DNA of 64,000 nucleotides from positions 1 to 64,000 of the forward strand of contig JAHEJX010000005.1 in NCBI GenBank assembly GCA_024638645.1. Reading direction: 5' to 3'. The notes below the pieces were generated by a model. It did no database searches and was not told where the DNA came from. It saw only the letters and a program-made list of their open reading frames with translations. Source of the stretch: Actinomycetes bacterium (GTDB taxonomy: Bacteria > Actinomycetota > Acidimicrobiia > Spongiisociales > UBA5794). Shown here in pieces: positions 43,201-52,732 of this stretch. A program made the translations under genes and the position numbers. Each line of letters begins with the position of its first letter. Within the stretch, counting starts at the first letter, position 1.

Positions 43201-44880
43201 ATGGCCCAGGGCGCCAAGCCCGGCGAAGGCGGCCAATTGCCGGGGAACAAGGTTTACCCGTGGATCGCGGCGACTCGCCACTCGACACCGGGCGTGGGCC
43301 TGATCTCGCCACCGCCGCACCATGACATCTATTCGATCGAAGACATCAAGCAGCTCATCCACGATCTCAAGAATGCCAATCCCGAGGCCCGAGTCCACGT
43401 GAAGTTGGTAGCGCAGATGGGCGTCGGCACCGTTGCGGCGGGTGTGGCCAAGGCCAAATCCGACGTGGTACTCATCTCCGGCCACGACGGCGGTACGGGT
43501 GCTTCACCTCTGACTTCGCTCAAGCATGCCGGAGGACCATGGGAGCTCGGCCTTGCCGAGACCCAGCAGACGCTCCTGCTCAATGAACTGCGGGATCGCA
43601 TCGTGGTCCAGGTGGACGGCCAGCTGAAGACCGGGCGGGATGTGATGATCGCCGCACTGCTCGGCGCGGACGAGTTCGGCTTTGCCACTGCGCCGCTTGT
43701 CGTGTCCGGGTGCATCATGATGCGCGTCTGCCACCTCGACACCTGCCCCGTGGGCGTGGCCACTCAAAACCCTGAGTTGCGCAAGAAGTTCACCGGCAGG
43801 GCCGAGTTCGTCGTCAACTTCATGGAGTACGTCGCGCAGGAGGTCAGGGAGTTGCTTGCCGAGCTCGGATTCCGCTTCCTAGACGAGGCCATCGGTCGCG
43901 CCGAGCTGCTCGACACGGTTGGAGCCATTGACCACTGGAAAGCCGATGGCCTCGACCTTTCTCCAATCTTCTATGTCCCCGACGGCGATAAGGACACCCC
44001 CCGCCACAACGTCGCCCGGCAGGATCACGGTCTCGAGCACGCCCTCGACCAGACGCTGATCCAGCTGGCGGCAGGAGCCATCAACGAGGGGAAACCGGTG
44101 ACACTCGATCTGCCCATCCGCAACGTCAACCTCACGGTTGGCACGCTCCTCGGGCACCACGTCACCAAGAAACACGGGGCGCGGGGACTTCCCAGCGACA
44201 CGATCACGGTGAACTTCACGGGTTCCGCCGGCATGAGCTTCGGCGCGTTCCTCCCCAAGGGTGTGACGCTGAACCTGATTGGTGACGCCAACGACTTCGT
44301 GGGCAAAGGGCTATCTGGTGGTCGAATCGTTGTGAAACCGCCCCCAGACGCCGGATTCGAGCCGGAAGAGAACATCATTGCGGGCAACGTGATCTTGTAC
44401 GGCGCCACCTCGGGCGAGATCTTCATCAGAGGCATCGTCGGCGAGCGGTTCTGTGTCCGCAACAGCGGCGCCACCGCGGTCGTTGAAGGGGTAGGAGACC
44501 ATGGCTGCGAGTACATGACGGGCGGCCGAGCCATCGTTCTCGGCCCTACCGGACGCAATTTTGCCGCTGGCATGTCGGGCGGCATTGCCTACGTGCAGGA
44601 TGTCGACGGCACTTTCGCCACCAAGGTCAACCTCGAGATGGTTGATCTCGATCCACTTGACGATGCGGACGAAACCTTCCTACGGGACCGCATCGAGGCG
44701 CATTTGAAGGAGACAGACTCAACCGTTGCGGCGAGGCTCCTCAACAACTGGGCGGACAGTGCCGGCAGCTTCGTGAAGGTCATGCCGAAGGACTACAAGC
44801 GAGTGCTGCACGCAGCCAAGGCGGCCGAAGAGCGTGGCGAGGACCCGATTGAGGCCATCATGGGAAGCGCCCATGGCTGA
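40291..44880 (+). CDS. gltB: Glutamate synthase (NADPH) large subunit
   Basis: 1529 residues. Residues 1-17 are a short propeptide before the catalytic Cys C18 (EHDSCGVSF) of the class II glutaminase domain. A central domain follows, then the FMN/3Fe-4S synthase domain ([74 protein letters not shown]) and the C-terminal GXGXG beta-helix domain. It makes two glutamates from glutamine and 2-oxoglutarate. I start at ATG 40291, 8 nt after AGAGG. It overlaps gltD by 8 nt. Confidence 0.97.
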   Translation: MKQAPPGLYRSSFEHDSCGVSFVAHLRGKRSHEIVQLGVGALCNLEHRGAEGADPNSGDGAGILLQVPDAFFRAVVDFDLPPEAHYATGIAFLPQDSDQAAKGVAAIEAIVADEGMVVHGWRSVPINETGLGKGALETMPTFKQIFISKPGVSGKDLERWAYVVRKRIEHEVHLDAGNDEINEAIGGASEMHDGVYFPSLSGRTFVYKGMLTSPQLGDFYPDLHDDRVMSAVVLVHSRFSTNTFPSWPLAHPYRLIAHNGEINTIQGNRNFMLSRETLLKSDLIPGDISRIFPVCTPGASDTAGFDEALELLYMGGYSLPEAILMMIPEPWERHEHMDPDVKAYYEYHASLMEPWDGPASIAFTDGKIIGALLDRNGLRPSRYWVTEDDLVIMASEVGVADVPAAKIVEKGRLQPGKIFLIDTAKGRIVRDEELKKELAAARPYREWLDRQLLHIDDVEPRSPERSDETPLLLRQQTFGYTHEELKLILAPMARSSKEPLGSMGTDTPLAPLSQRPRLLYDYFKQMFAQVTNPPLDAIREELVTSLRSFMGPESNLFEPSERSCSMIELDSPIITNRQLVQLLHMDEIDTVEGFTVVVPALYEWARGGDGLRDAIEGVFAEVDRLIEQGVSAIVLSDRGMTPDLAPIPSLLITAAVHHHLIRSKQRTKVGLVVESGDAREVHHLCLLVGYGAAAVNPYGALETIEQMVEEDAYSLGTMDVKTALANYVAAAGNGILKVMSKMGISTVASYTGAQIFEAIGLGQGLVDEYFTGTVSRLGGIGLDVVAEEVAKRHRIAFNPIPESRAHRELDAGGEYQWRRNGEFHLFNPETVYKLQHSTRSGRYDLFKEYTTQVNDQSENLGTLRGLFRFRTDERSPIPIEEVEPVAEIVKRFSTGAMSYGSISKEAHETLAIAMNRIGGKSNTGEGGEDSDRFTPDANGDSRRSAIKQVASGRFGVTSEYLVNADDLQIKMAQGAKPGEGGQLPGNKVYPWIAATRHSTPGVGLISPPPHHDIYSIEDIKQLIHDLKNANPEARVHVKLVAQMGVGTVAAGVAKAKSDVVLISGHDGGTGASPLTSLKHAGGPWELGLAETQQTLLLNELRDRIVVQVDGQLKTGRDVMIAALLGADEFGFATAPLVVSGCIMMRVCHLDTCPVGVATQNPELRKKFTGRAEFVVNFMEYVAQEVRELLAELGFRFLDEAIGRAELLDTVGAIDHWKADGLDLSPIFYVPDGDKDTPRHNVARQDHGLEHALDQTLIQLAAGAINEGKPVTLDLPIRNVNLTVGTLLGHHVTKKHGARGLPSDTITVNFTGSAGMSFGAFLPKGVTLNLIGDANDFVGKGLSGGRIVVKPPPDAGFEPEENIIAGNVILYGATSGEIFIRGIVGERFCVRNSGATAVVEGVGDHGCEYMTGGRAIVLGPTGRNFAAGMSGGIAYVQDVDGTFATKVNLEMVDLDPLDDADETFLRDRIEAHLKETDSTVAARLLNNWADSAGSFVKVMPKDYKRVLHAAKAAEERGEDPIEAIMGSAHG

Positions 44881-46336
44881 TCCCAAGGGCTTTCTCAAAT
44901 ACCAGAGGAGGACGCCGCGGAGGCGCCCGTCGCAGCTCAGGATCCTCGACTGGAACGAGGTCTATGAAGACTTCCCCCCAGACCAGCTTCGCGACCAGGC
45001 GGCCCGCTGCATGGACTGCGGCATACCCTTCTGCAACAACGGTTGCCCCCTCGGCAACCTCATCCCCGACTGGAACGATCTCGTCTACAGAGACAACTGG
45101 CGCGCCGCGATCGAACGCTTGCACGCAACCAACAACTTTCCCGAGTTCACTGGTCGGCTCTGCCCGGCACCATGCGAAGCGGCCTGTGTGCTCGGCATCA
45201 ACGAAGACCCGGTCACGATCAAACAGGTGGAAGTCGAGATCATCGACAGAGCGTGGCAGGAGGGCTGGGTGGGCCCAGTCTTGCCGTCGGTGAAAACGGG
45301 CAAGAAAGTCGCAGTTGTCGGTTCCGGTCCGGCAGGGCTGGCTGCGGCACAACAGCTGACACGGGCGGGGCATGGAGTCGTCGTCTTCGAACGGGACGAC
45401 CGCATCGGCGGGCTACTCCGCTACGGAATCCCGGAATTCAAGATGGAGAAACGGTTCCTCGAACGCCGCCTCGGCCAGATGGCAGCCGAGGGCACCGAGT
45501 TCCGCACAGACACCGAGATCGGCCTCGCAGTAACCGCAGATGAGCTCAGGTCTGAGTTCGATGCGATCGTCCTCGCCGGGGGCGCCACAGCAGGCCGCGA
45601 CCTGCCGATAGAAGGCCGCGACCTGGCCGGCATCCATCAGGCCATGGAGTACCTCAAGCCATCGAATCAGGTCCAGGAGGGCGATCTCGAAGAGTCCCCG
45701 ATCTCGGCCAAAGGCAGGAACGTGATCATCATCGGCGGGGGCGACACCGGAGCCGATTGTCTCGGCACGGCCCATCGCCAGGGGGCAGCCTCGATCCACC
45801 AGTTCGAGATCATGCCCCGGCCCCCGGACACTCGGTCGGACTCGACGCCGTGGCCCACGTGGCCGCTCCAGTATCGAGTGTCTTCGGCCCACGAAGAGGG
45901 CGGCGGCCGCGAATTCGCCATCAGCACTGTGCGATTCATCGACGACGGCACGGGAAGGGTGGCCGGGTTGGACACTCATCGGGTCGAACCGGACTTCACA
46001 GAGGGCCGGATGTCGTTCGCCGAGGTGGCGGGCAGCGAAGACCACTTCGAGGCGGATCTCGTGCTCTTGGCCATGGGGTTCACCGGCCCCGAGCGCAGCC
46101 CGATGCTCGAGCAGTTCGGAGTCGAACTAACCGATCGCGGCAATGTGGATCGCGACGACACCTGGTCAACCAACGTCGAGGGAGTGTTCGTCGCAGGCGA
46201 CATGGGCCGCGGTCAGAGTCTCATCGTGTGGGCGATCGCCGAAGGGCGCTCGGCCGCGGCAGCCGTTGATGAGTACCTCATGGGAGAAACCACGCTGCCG
46301 GCTCCCGTACGCCCAACCGATCAGCCCTTGCGCTAG
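44873..46336 (+). CDS. gltD: Glutamate synthase small subunit
   Basis: 487 residues. N-terminal 4Fe-4S cysteines C46, C49, C54 and C58 ([22 protein letters not shown]) continue with [14 protein letters not shown]. The FAD-binding [20 protein letters not shown] and the NADPH-binding [15 protein letters not shown] complete the pyridine-nucleotide oxidoreductase part. It supplies electrons from NADPH to GltB. The ATG at 44873 overlaps the end of gltB by 8 nt; an upstream ATG at 44834 is within gltB and less likely. Confidence 0.96.
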   Translation: MADPKGFLKYQRRTPRRRPSQLRILDWNEVYEDFPPDQLRDQAARCMDCGIPFCNNGCPLGNLIPDWNDLVYRDNWRAAIERLHATNNFPEFTGRLCPAPCEAACVLGINEDPVTIKQVEVEIIDRAWQEGWVGPVLPSVKTGKKVAVVGSGPAGLAAAQQLTRAGHGVVVFERDDRIGGLLRYGIPEFKMEKRFLERRLGQMAAEGTEFRTDTEIGLAVTADELRSEFDAIVLAGGATAGRDLPIEGRDLAGIHQAMEYLKPSNQVQEGDLEESPISAKGRNVIIIGGGDTGADCLGTAHRQGAASIHQFEIMPRPPDTRSDSTPWPTWPLQYRVSSAHEEGGGREFAISTVRFIDDGTGRVAGLDTHRVEPDFTEGRMSFAEVAGSEDHFEADLVLLAMGFTGPERSPMLEQFGVELTDRGNVDRDDTWSTNVEGVFVAGDMGRGQSLIVWAIAEGRSAAAAVDEYLMGETTLPAPVRPTDQPLR

Positions 46337-46386
46337 ACCGCGCGACCGCTGGTCGGCTGGATTCGACGGCCGGTTAGCCTTGACCC

Positions 46387-46845
46387 ATGCCTGTGATTGT
46401 TGTTGGAGCGGACACGCCCCTTGGGGAGGCCGTCATGGACGAGCTGCTGCCGCGCGACAGTCAGGTCAGGGCGTTCGTGACATCGCCGCACGCTGCTGGG
46501 GAGCTCAAGGCGCGGGGAGTGAAGGTGGCGCTTGGGGATGTCTCAGACGGTTCTCATGTCGGCGGGGCCGCGCTCAACGCCTACTGCGCCGTGCTGATTC
46601 ACGAGGCTGCGATTGACGACAGAGAGCGTTCATTTGCCAAGGACCCCGCAGAGGTATTGGCAGCATGGGCCGAGGGCATCAACGACGCCGAGGTGTCCCG
46701 CACCATCGTGGTGTGGAATCGACCGCCTGCGGCGGAGCTCGCCAGCATTCGCTCCGAGAAAGTCGTTGTCGACGTTGCAGAACGCACCCCGGTGGAGATT
46801 GCGGCGGAGGTAGCTCGCCTCGAGGACCTCGCCCAGCTCGATTAG
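46387..46845 (+). CDS. Short NAD(P)-fold (NmrA/SDR-like) protein, possibly truncated
   Basis: 152 residues with a Rossmann-like start (MPVIVVGADTPLGEAVMDELLPR) and RAFVTSPHAAGELKARGVKVALGDVSD, which resembles the first half of NmrA-like/SDR proteins. The Gly motif GADTPLG replaces the canonical GATGxxG. The second half is short, so it is either a small family member or a decayed one. It ends in TTAG shared with the convergent acetyltransferase. Confidence 0.7.
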   Translation: MPVIVVGADTPLGEAVMDELLPRDSQVRAFVTSPHAAGELKARGVKVALGDVSDGSHVGGAALNAYCAVLIHEAAIDDRERSFAKDPAEVLAAWAEGINDAEVSRTIVVWNRPPAAELASIRSEKVVVDVAERTPVEIAAEVARLEDLAQLD

Positions 46846-48059
46846 TACACCTCAGGGCACCATGGCGCGGGCTCGCTGAGCAGAAGGCGGCCGAAACGCT
46901 GCACTGCCCCTTCGTGCCCATGGATCAATCCGGCCTGCGCCATCGCCCAGGCTCCCGGCGCGCCGAGGTAGAGACGCGAAAGCGTCGCAACGCCGAGGGT
47001 GACATCGGGATCATCGGATGACGTCGTCACCTCAACGCCCTCGGGCGAGGCATCGATGCGGAAAGTCCCGCCGGTCAAGCCGTGCGAGTCTTCGACGCCA
47101 ACCACCAGAGAATCTGTCGCTTGATACCCGCGGGCAGTAAGCGCCGCCGGAACATCGAGCACCCTGATGTATTGGCCGTCGCCAGTTATCCGCTTGATGG
47201 CGCGCGGGTTGGCAACCTGATTGGGAAACTCCCAATCGATCGGCACACCCCAGGCTTCGACCTTCGGAAAGAGGTCGACACTGCTGACGAGCGACCACAG
47301 GCTGAGCCTGGCGTCACTGTCGAGACCAATGACCTCGCCAACCGTGACGGAGCCGCCGGGCATACCTTCGTCCCACTTCGACTTCTGCCGGTAGGTCGTG
47401 TACCCGACAGGCTCACCGTCGCGATAAGCCACGACGTAACGACGCTCTGTGCCGCCGTTGCGCCATTCCTCGGGATCGCGCAGGTGCCGATATTCCCACC
47501 ACACATCACTGCGAGCGAGTTGACCCGGCCGTGAGGTGAGGACCTGGGAGTAGATGGCCTTCATCGCATCTTCGGCATCTTCCTTGCCGACGATTCTCGT
47601 TTCGTCCGGACCGGCAGGCACTCCCACTTTCGAGCTGTCGTAGCTCACTTGAAACACAGGGCACGCGTCTCCGTATCCGTAGCGTCCATAGATCGAGGAT
47701 TCCGATGCCCACAAGCCCGCAACCAGCTCGCCTCTGGCCTTGCAGTCTGCGAAGTGTGCGGCCACGAGCCGGTTGAGTAGGCCGCGCCTGCGATGAGTTG
47801 GCACGACGGCAACCATCGTCAGCCCGCCCAGCGCCGTCATGGCGCCTCCGGGAAGAGACATGTCAAAAGAAAATGTCGCCGCGGTACCCACTACTTCGTC
47901 GCCTTCAAACGCGCTATAGGTCCGGTCCAGATCGACCTGGTCGCGGAAACGCTGCAATGACTCCTCGTCGTCTTTGGCGTCGCCGCCAAAGGCGCGGCTG
48001 ATGACCTGGCGAAACGCTGCAATCTCGTTGTCGGTGATGGAGCGGATGTCGATTGCCAT
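46842..48059 (-). CDS. Eis-like GNAT acetyltransferase with SCP2-type C-terminal domain
   Basis: 405 residues. The N-terminal GNAT domain includes GGLTMVAVVPTHRRRGLLNRLV (acetyl-CoA binding Q/RxxGxG/A equivalent) and WASESSIYGRYGYGDA. A second GNAT-like domain and a C-terminal SCP2 sterol-carrier-like domain (ASPEGVEVTTSSDDPDVTLGVATLSRLYLGAPGAW) follow. The tripartite layout matches Eis of mycobacteria, which acetylates aminoglycosides and other amines. The native substrate is unknown. Confidence 0.9.
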   Translation of the reverse strand: MAIDIRSITDNEIAAFRQVISRAFGGDAKDDEESLQRFRDQVDLDRTYSAFEGDEVVGTAATFSFDMSLPGGAMTALGGLTMVAVVPTHRRRGLLNRLVAAHFADCKARGELVAGLWASESSIYGRYGYGDACPVFQVSYDSSKVGVPAGPDETRIVGKEDAEDAMKAIYSQVLTSRPGQLARSDVWWEYRHLRDPEEWRNGGTERRYVVAYRDGEPVGYTTYRQKSKWDEGMPGGSVTVGEVIGLDSDARLSLWSLVSSVDLFPKVEAWGVPIDWEFPNQVANPRAIKRITGDGQYIRVLDVPAALTARGYQATDSLVVGVEDSHGLTGGTFRIDASPEGVEVTTSSDDPDVTLGVATLSRLYLGAPGAWAMAQAGLIHGHEGAVQRFGRLLLSEPAPWCPEVY

Positions 48060-48137
48060 ACAACCGAAATTAGCGGCCTGAGCTTGGAACGGGGCGGTCT
48101 ATTGTGACCCAGCCCGCGCCATTCCGAGGAGGATCAT

Positions 48138-48923
48138 TTGAGCAACGTCAGAATCGCGATCCAGTTCCATCCCCAGCACGCCCAGTACGCCGCCATCCGC
48201 GACGCCGTCACCCGCGCCGAGGAGATGGGCGTCGACATCGCCTACAACTGGGATCACTTCTACCCGCTGTACGGCGAACCTGACGGGGAACACTTCGAGT
48301 GCTGGACGATGCTCGGGGCGTGGGCCGAACAGACTTCGACCATCGAGATTGGGCCGCTCGTCACCTGTAACAGCTACCGCAACCCACAGCTACTTGCCGA
48401 CATGGCTCGTACCGTCGATCACATATCGAATGGACGGCTCATCTTCGGCATCGGTTCTGGCTGGTTCGAGCGCGACTACGAAGAGTACGGATACGAGTTC
48501 GGCACCGCAGGCGGACGCTTGCAGAATCTGAAGCGTGACCTGCCAATCATCAAAGAGCGTTGGGGCAAACTCAACCCACTACCGACTCGCGAGCTCCCCA
48601 TCCTCATCGGTGGCGGCGGCGAGAAAGTGACACTGCGCCTCGTCGCCGAGCACGCCCACATCTGGCACTATTTCGGATCTCCGGATTCGATGGGCGCCAA
48701 GCTGGACATCCTGCGGGGGCACTGCGAGGCAGTTGGCCGCGACTACGACGAAATCGAGAAGTCGGTGGGAATCGACTGGGAGAAGGTATCGGACGTATCG
48801 GCTCTCGGTGATCAGTTCTACGACCTCGGATTCCGCCAATACACATTCGGCGTCAACGGTCCCGACTACGACGTTGGATTCATCAAGGAATGGCTGGAGT
48901 GGAGGAACACCAAGAACGCCTGA
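48138..48923 (+). CDS. LLM-class F420-dependent oxidoreductase (second copy)
   Basis: 261 residues of the luciferase-like family: RIAIQFHPQH at the start, YNWDHFYPLYG, GPLVTCNSYRNPQLLADMARTVDHISNGRLIFGIGSGWFERDYEEYGY, and LPILIGGGGEKVTLRLVAEHAHIW. It starts at TTG 48138 after GAGGAGGATCAT. It is a different subgroup from the protein at 7614. A deazaflavin cofactor is likely by family. Substrate unknown. Confidence 0.92.
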   Translation: MSNVRIAIQFHPQHAQYAAIRDAVTRAEEMGVDIAYNWDHFYPLYGEPDGEHFECWTMLGAWAEQTSTIEIGPLVTCNSYRNPQLLADMARTVDHISNGRLIFGIGSGWFERDYEEYGYEFGTAGGRLQNLKRDLPIIKERWGKLNPLPTRELPILIGGGGEKVTLRLVAEHAHIWHYFGSPDSMGAKLDILRGHCEAVGRDYDEIEKSVGIDWEKVSDVSALGDQFYDLGFRQYTFGVNGPDYDVGFIKEWLEWRNTKNA

Positions 48924-48929
48924 GTTCGC

Positions 48930-49589
48930 TCAGGACCAGCCGGGGCGGGTGTAATTGGCGATGTTCTCAGGGGTCGCGACCCCTGGGAGCAGCCGATCAT
49001 CGGAAACTGGATCACCTGAAACCGTCGAAATGGGGATGACTCCCGCCCAGATGGGCTCTGCGTAGTCAGACTCGTCGTCGACTGCGCCATGGCCCCGAAC
49101 CTTGGCGGATGCTTCGTTGAGGTCGAGAGCAACGACGAGCGTCCCCTTCAGCTCCTTCTCGGAGATGGGCCGCGACTGCGCCCAGCGACCTGCGATCACA
49201 TGATCTGTGACAGATTCCAGCGCCGCGAGCTTTTCCACAGAGCTGTCGACGATTCTGGGCTCACCGATCACCACGACCGAGCGGTAGTTCATCGAGTTGT
49301 GGAATGCGCTGCGGGCGACGACTACGCCGTCGATCAGGGTGACCGTCACACAGATCTCATCACCGGATTTCATCGAACGCAGCAATCGGCTCGCAGGCGA
49401 ACCGTGCAAATAGAGCGTGTTGCCGGAACGTGCGTGAATCGTTGGTATCACCACCGGATAGCCGTCCGCGGTGTTGATTCCAACATGGCAGATCATTGCT
49501 TCGTCGAGGATCGAATCGATCACTTCCCGATCGTATTCCGCCCGTTCAGGCAGACGCCTGACCTTGGTGCGCTCAGATGGTGCCGCCAT
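48930..49589 (-). CDS. Pyridoxamine 5'-phosphate oxidase-fold flavin-binding protein
   Basis: 219 residues of the flavin split-barrel fold, NimA/DUF-type nucleotide-binding group: AMICHVGINTADGYPVVIPTIHARSGNTLYLHGSPASRLLRSM, VARSAFHNSMNYRSVVVIGEPRIV. This motif set is typical of flavin reductase-like proteins with H-G-S-P-A-S-R in the FMN/heme site. It lies 6 nt after, and convergent with, the luciferase-like gene. Confidence 0.88.
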   Translation of the reverse strand: MAAPSERTKVRRLPERAEYDREVIDSILDEAMICHVGINTADGYPVVIPTIHARSGNTLYLHGSPASRLLRSMKSGDEICVTVTLIDGVVVARSAFHNSMNYRSVVVIGEPRIVDSSVEKLAALESVTDHVIAGRWAQSRPISEKELKGTLVVALDLNEASAKVRGHGAVDDESDYAEPIWAGVIPISTVSGDPVSDDRLLPGVATPENIANYTRPGWS

Positions 49590-49741
49590 TGGGTAACTCT
49601 AGATTGCTCTACAAGGTCCGACGCACCGATATGATGGCGGGCGTTCGTACCGCAATTCGGCCCTCAATAGGGTCAAGGCCCCCCCGATTCGGGCCGATCA
49701 AATGCATGGGCGCATGACGCGCCCCGTTATGGAGCATTCAC

Positions 49742-50713
49742 TTGGCAGTTAAGAAAACCACTGCGCTCGGCTCAGGCATGCGCACGTTTGTCGGCCTCGC
49801 CCTGCTCACGGCAGGGTTTCTAGGAACCCTTGCGACGATCCTCGGCTTCTTCGGATCAACCGCCTGGTTCTTCGATGTGCTGGCCAACTTCCGTTTCCAA
49901 CTGGCAATTGGCCTCATCGCCGTCGGCATCGTGTATTTCTTTGGTTTTGGACGTTGGACGGCGTTCGTCTTCATGGCCCTGGGAGCGGTCAATGCCTTCC
50001 TCGTGGCCCCCCTGTATCTCGAGAACCCAGCACCACCGGCAAGCGAGACGACGCTCAAGATCGTCAGCTACAACGTCGGCGCCGGTTCGGCTGATCAGCA
50101 GGAAGTCATCGACTACGTCGCAGCCAGGAATCCCGACCTCGTCTTCTTCCTCGAGTCGACTGAGGAGTGGGTGAATGCCATGCCAATGGCAGGCACCGGA
50201 TACGCCGTAGGCAACCGGATTCCCGAAGACCGTGTGTACGGCATATCCGTACTCGGTGACGGAGTTACGGTCGTCGAGCAGCTGCGATTGGGTACAACCC
50301 GAGATCCGGTGATGCGCGTGCAAGCGACGCTCGAAGACCAACAGATCGCCGTATACGCCGTCCACCCCCGGCCCCCCGACTCCGAGGGGACCACTGAAGC
50401 CAGAGATACGCTGTTTTCCGATCTGGCCGAGTTGATAGCGCAGGAGACGATTCCGGTCGTCGTTATCGGCGACTTCAATGCAACTCCGTGGTCGTACGTA
50501 TTCCGGGATTTCACGTCCGGCACGGGCCTGGTGAACAGTCAGAACGGGTACGGCCTCTCCGCGACCTGGCCGAGCACGCTCCCACTGACGCTGATACCGC
50601 TCGATCACATGCTGCACAGCGATTCGCTGACCACGGTGAATCGGCGCGTTGGCCCGGACCTGGGCTCGGACCATCTCCCTCTGCTGGTTGAGGTCACCCG
50701 CGCTGTTGGGTAG
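49742..50713 (+). CDS. Membrane-anchored endonuclease/exonuclease/phosphatase-family protein
   Basis: 323 residues. Three N-terminal membrane helices (about 12-35, 45-65 and 72-88) are followed by an extracytoplasmic EEP domain: LKIVSYNVGAGSADQQEVIDYVAARNPDLVFFLE (metal-binding Asn/Glu), VVVIGDFNATPWS, PLDHMLHSDS, LGSDHLPLLVEV. The fold is Mg-dependent nuclease or phosphodiesterase. Start TTG at 49742 after GGAG. The leader at 49704-49726 contains GGGCGC-atgac-GCGCCC, a small hairpin. Confidence 0.88.
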   Translation: MAVKKTTALGSGMRTFVGLALLTAGFLGTLATILGFFGSTAWFFDVLANFRFQLAIGLIAVGIVYFFGFGRWTAFVFMALGAVNAFLVAPLYLENPAPPASETTLKIVSYNVGAGSADQQEVIDYVAARNPDLVFFLESTEEWVNAMPMAGTGYAVGNRIPEDRVYGISVLGDGVTVVEQLRLGTTRDPVMRVQATLEDQQIAVYAVHPRPPDSEGTTEARDTLFSDLAELIAQETIPVVVIGDFNATPWSYVFRDFTSGTGLVNSQNGYGLSATWPSTLPLTLIPLDHMLHSDSLTTVNRRVGPDLGSDHLPLLVEVTRAVG

Positions 50714-50744
50714 ATCGGTGCCCCACGTCAACTAGCCTCGCGAC

Positions 50745-52688
50745 GTGCTCAACGACTACACAATCATCACCGCCCAAGGCGTCGAGGACGTCACCGAATC
50801 TGCCATTGCCCGCGCCGACCAGTTGATCGATGGTGCCGCCGGCGCAACGAGTCCCACGTGGGAGAGCGTGATGGTCCCGCTCGAGAAGGCAGGGGCAATC
50901 GTCGGCGACGCCTACGGTGCTGCACCGTTCATGGCTCGCGTTCATCCCGACAAGGATGTGGTGGCCAAGGCGATCGAGATGGAAGAACGCCTTCAGAAGT
51001 GGTCCACGGACATCGTGTTTCGGCGCGATCTTTATGAAACGGTCAAGGCACTCGCCGAAGCTGTCGATTCGCTCGACGCAGTCGAACAGCGCCTGATCGA
51101 ACATTGGATGCGTGACTTTCGCCGGGCCGGGCACGAGCTGCCAGAGGAAGACCGCCAGGCGCTCCAGCAAATGCAGAAACGTTTGATCGAGCTCCAGGTC
51201 GCCTTCTCGAAGAACCTCGACGAGTTCGAGGACTTCATCGATGTCTCAGAAGAGCAACTCGCCGGGCTGTCTGCGGACTACATCGCCCGTCTCGGCAAGG
51301 GCGATGCAAAGGGTACGTACCGCATCACGATGGCCTATCCCGACTATGTGCCGTATATGGAGCAGGGCAGGGATCGATCGCTGCGGAAGGCGCTGCAGCA
51401 CAAGTTCTGGAATCAGGCTGCGTCGCAAAACAAACCACTCCTCGAACAGGCCGTGGCAATCCGCCAGGAGATGGCCGCCCTGCTCGGCTACGCCACATGG
51501 GCGCACTACGCCATGGAGCCCAAGATGGCCGCGGCACCAGGCAACGTCGAAGAGTTCTACTCCGGCCTCATCGATCGCCTCCAGGAAAAAGCTGCCGAAG
51601 AGTTGGCAGCGATGAAGCCGGCAATGGAGGCCGAGTACCCGAGCGAAGACATCCGTACGTGGGACTGGAGCTACCTCGACACCCTGCAGCGCAAGAATGA
51701 CTACGGGGTAGACCCCGACGAGGTCGCATCGTACTTCTCCCTCGAACCGCTGATCGAAGGCATGTTCGACGTGACAGGAGATGTTCTGGGCCTCGACTAC
51801 GAGAGGATCGAAGACACTAAGGCCTGGCACCCCGACGTATTCCTCTACGCAATAAAGAACCGCGGAGAATCGGAACCGATCGCATACTTCTATGCCGACC
51901 TGTTTCCACGTGAGGGCAAATTCGGCCACGCCGCAGCATTCGCAATCCAATACGGGCGCGAGGAGCAAGGCGAATACGTCAAACCGGTCGCAGCCATCGT
52001 GGCCAACTTCACAAAACCGACTGCGGACTCCCCGAGCCTCTTGCAGCACGGCGAGGCCGTCACGCTCTGGCACGAATTCGGTCACGTTCTCCACTTCTGC
52101 CTGACCACGGTCGACCTCGTGCGATTCTCCGGTTACGACACGGAGTGGGACTTCGTCGAGGCACCGAGCCAGATCATGGAGAACTGGATGTGGGAGCCGG
52201 AAGTGTTGCAGCGCTTCGCCAGGCACCACGAGACAGGAGAGCCAATACCGGATGAACTGGTGGGAAAGCTGGTCGAGGCAAGGGACCTAAACGTCGGATT
52301 GAGAACGCTGCGCCAGATGTTCCTGGGCCGCCTCGACCTCGACATGCACTCCACGAGTGGGCCCGTCGACATCGAGGAGATCTACCGCACCTCCCACGAC
52401 CTCACGCAGCTGCCGTTCCACGAAGAGACGTTCTTCCCGGCCGTCTTTGGCCACCTCATGGGCGGCTACGACGCCGGCTACTACGGATACCTGTGGGCTC
52501 AAGTTTACGGAGATGACATGTTCAGCGTGTTCGAATCTGAAGGCATCACCAGCCCTGACGTTGGTCGGCGTTACCGGGAAGAAGTGCTGGCGACCGGAGG
52601 GTCGCGCGACGCCATCGATCATCTCAGAGCCTTCCTCGGCAGGGAACCGTCGAGCGAGGCGTTCCTGGCCAAACTCGGCCTCGACTGA
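50745..52688 (+). CDS. M3-family oligoendopeptidase
   Basis: 647 residues of thimet-oligopeptidase type. Zinc motif HEFGH at about residues 443-447 within ALWHEFGHVLHFCLT-type sequence, with downstream Glu in VEAPSQIMENWMWE, the M3 third-ligand block. It would cleave short cytoplasmic peptides. It starts at GTG 50745. It is a single gene downstream of the EEP protein. Confidence 0.94.
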   Translation: MLNDYTIITAQGVEDVTESAIARADQLIDGAAGATSPTWESVMVPLEKAGAIVGDAYGAAPFMARVHPDKDVVAKAIEMEERLQKWSTDIVFRRDLYETVKALAEAVDSLDAVEQRLIEHWMRDFRRAGHELPEEDRQALQQMQKRLIELQVAFSKNLDEFEDFIDVSEEQLAGLSADYIARLGKGDAKGTYRITMAYPDYVPYMEQGRDRSLRKALQHKFWNQAASQNKPLLEQAVAIRQEMAALLGYATWAHYAMEPKMAAAPGNVEEFYSGLIDRLQEKAAEELAAMKPAMEAEYPSEDIRTWDWSYLDTLQRKNDYGVDPDEVASYFSLEPLIEGMFDVTGDVLGLDYERIEDTKAWHPDVFLYAIKNRGESEPIAYFYADLFPREGKFGHAAAFAIQYGREEQGEYVKPVAAIVANFTKPTADSPSLLQHGEAVTLWHEFGHVLHFCLTTVDLVRFSGYDTEWDFVEAPSQIMENWMWEPEVLQRFARHHETGEPIPDELVGKLVEARDLNVGLRTLRQMFLGRLDLDMHSTSGPVDIEEIYRTSHDLTQLPFHEETFFPAVFGHLMGGYDAGYYGYLWAQVYGDDMFSVFESEGITSPDVGRRYREEVLATGGSRDAIDHLRAFLGREPSSEAFLAKLGLD

Positions 52689-52732
52689 GGATCCCATCCG
52701 CAAAGTCCAGCCACTCCTAGGCTTTCGAGGCC

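Noticed and set aside
46387-46845. Pseudogene of a full NmrA-like reductase
   Set aside because: Only the first half resembles the family, but the frame is intact, ends in a shared stop with its neighbour and has normal codon use, so a small protein is equally possible.
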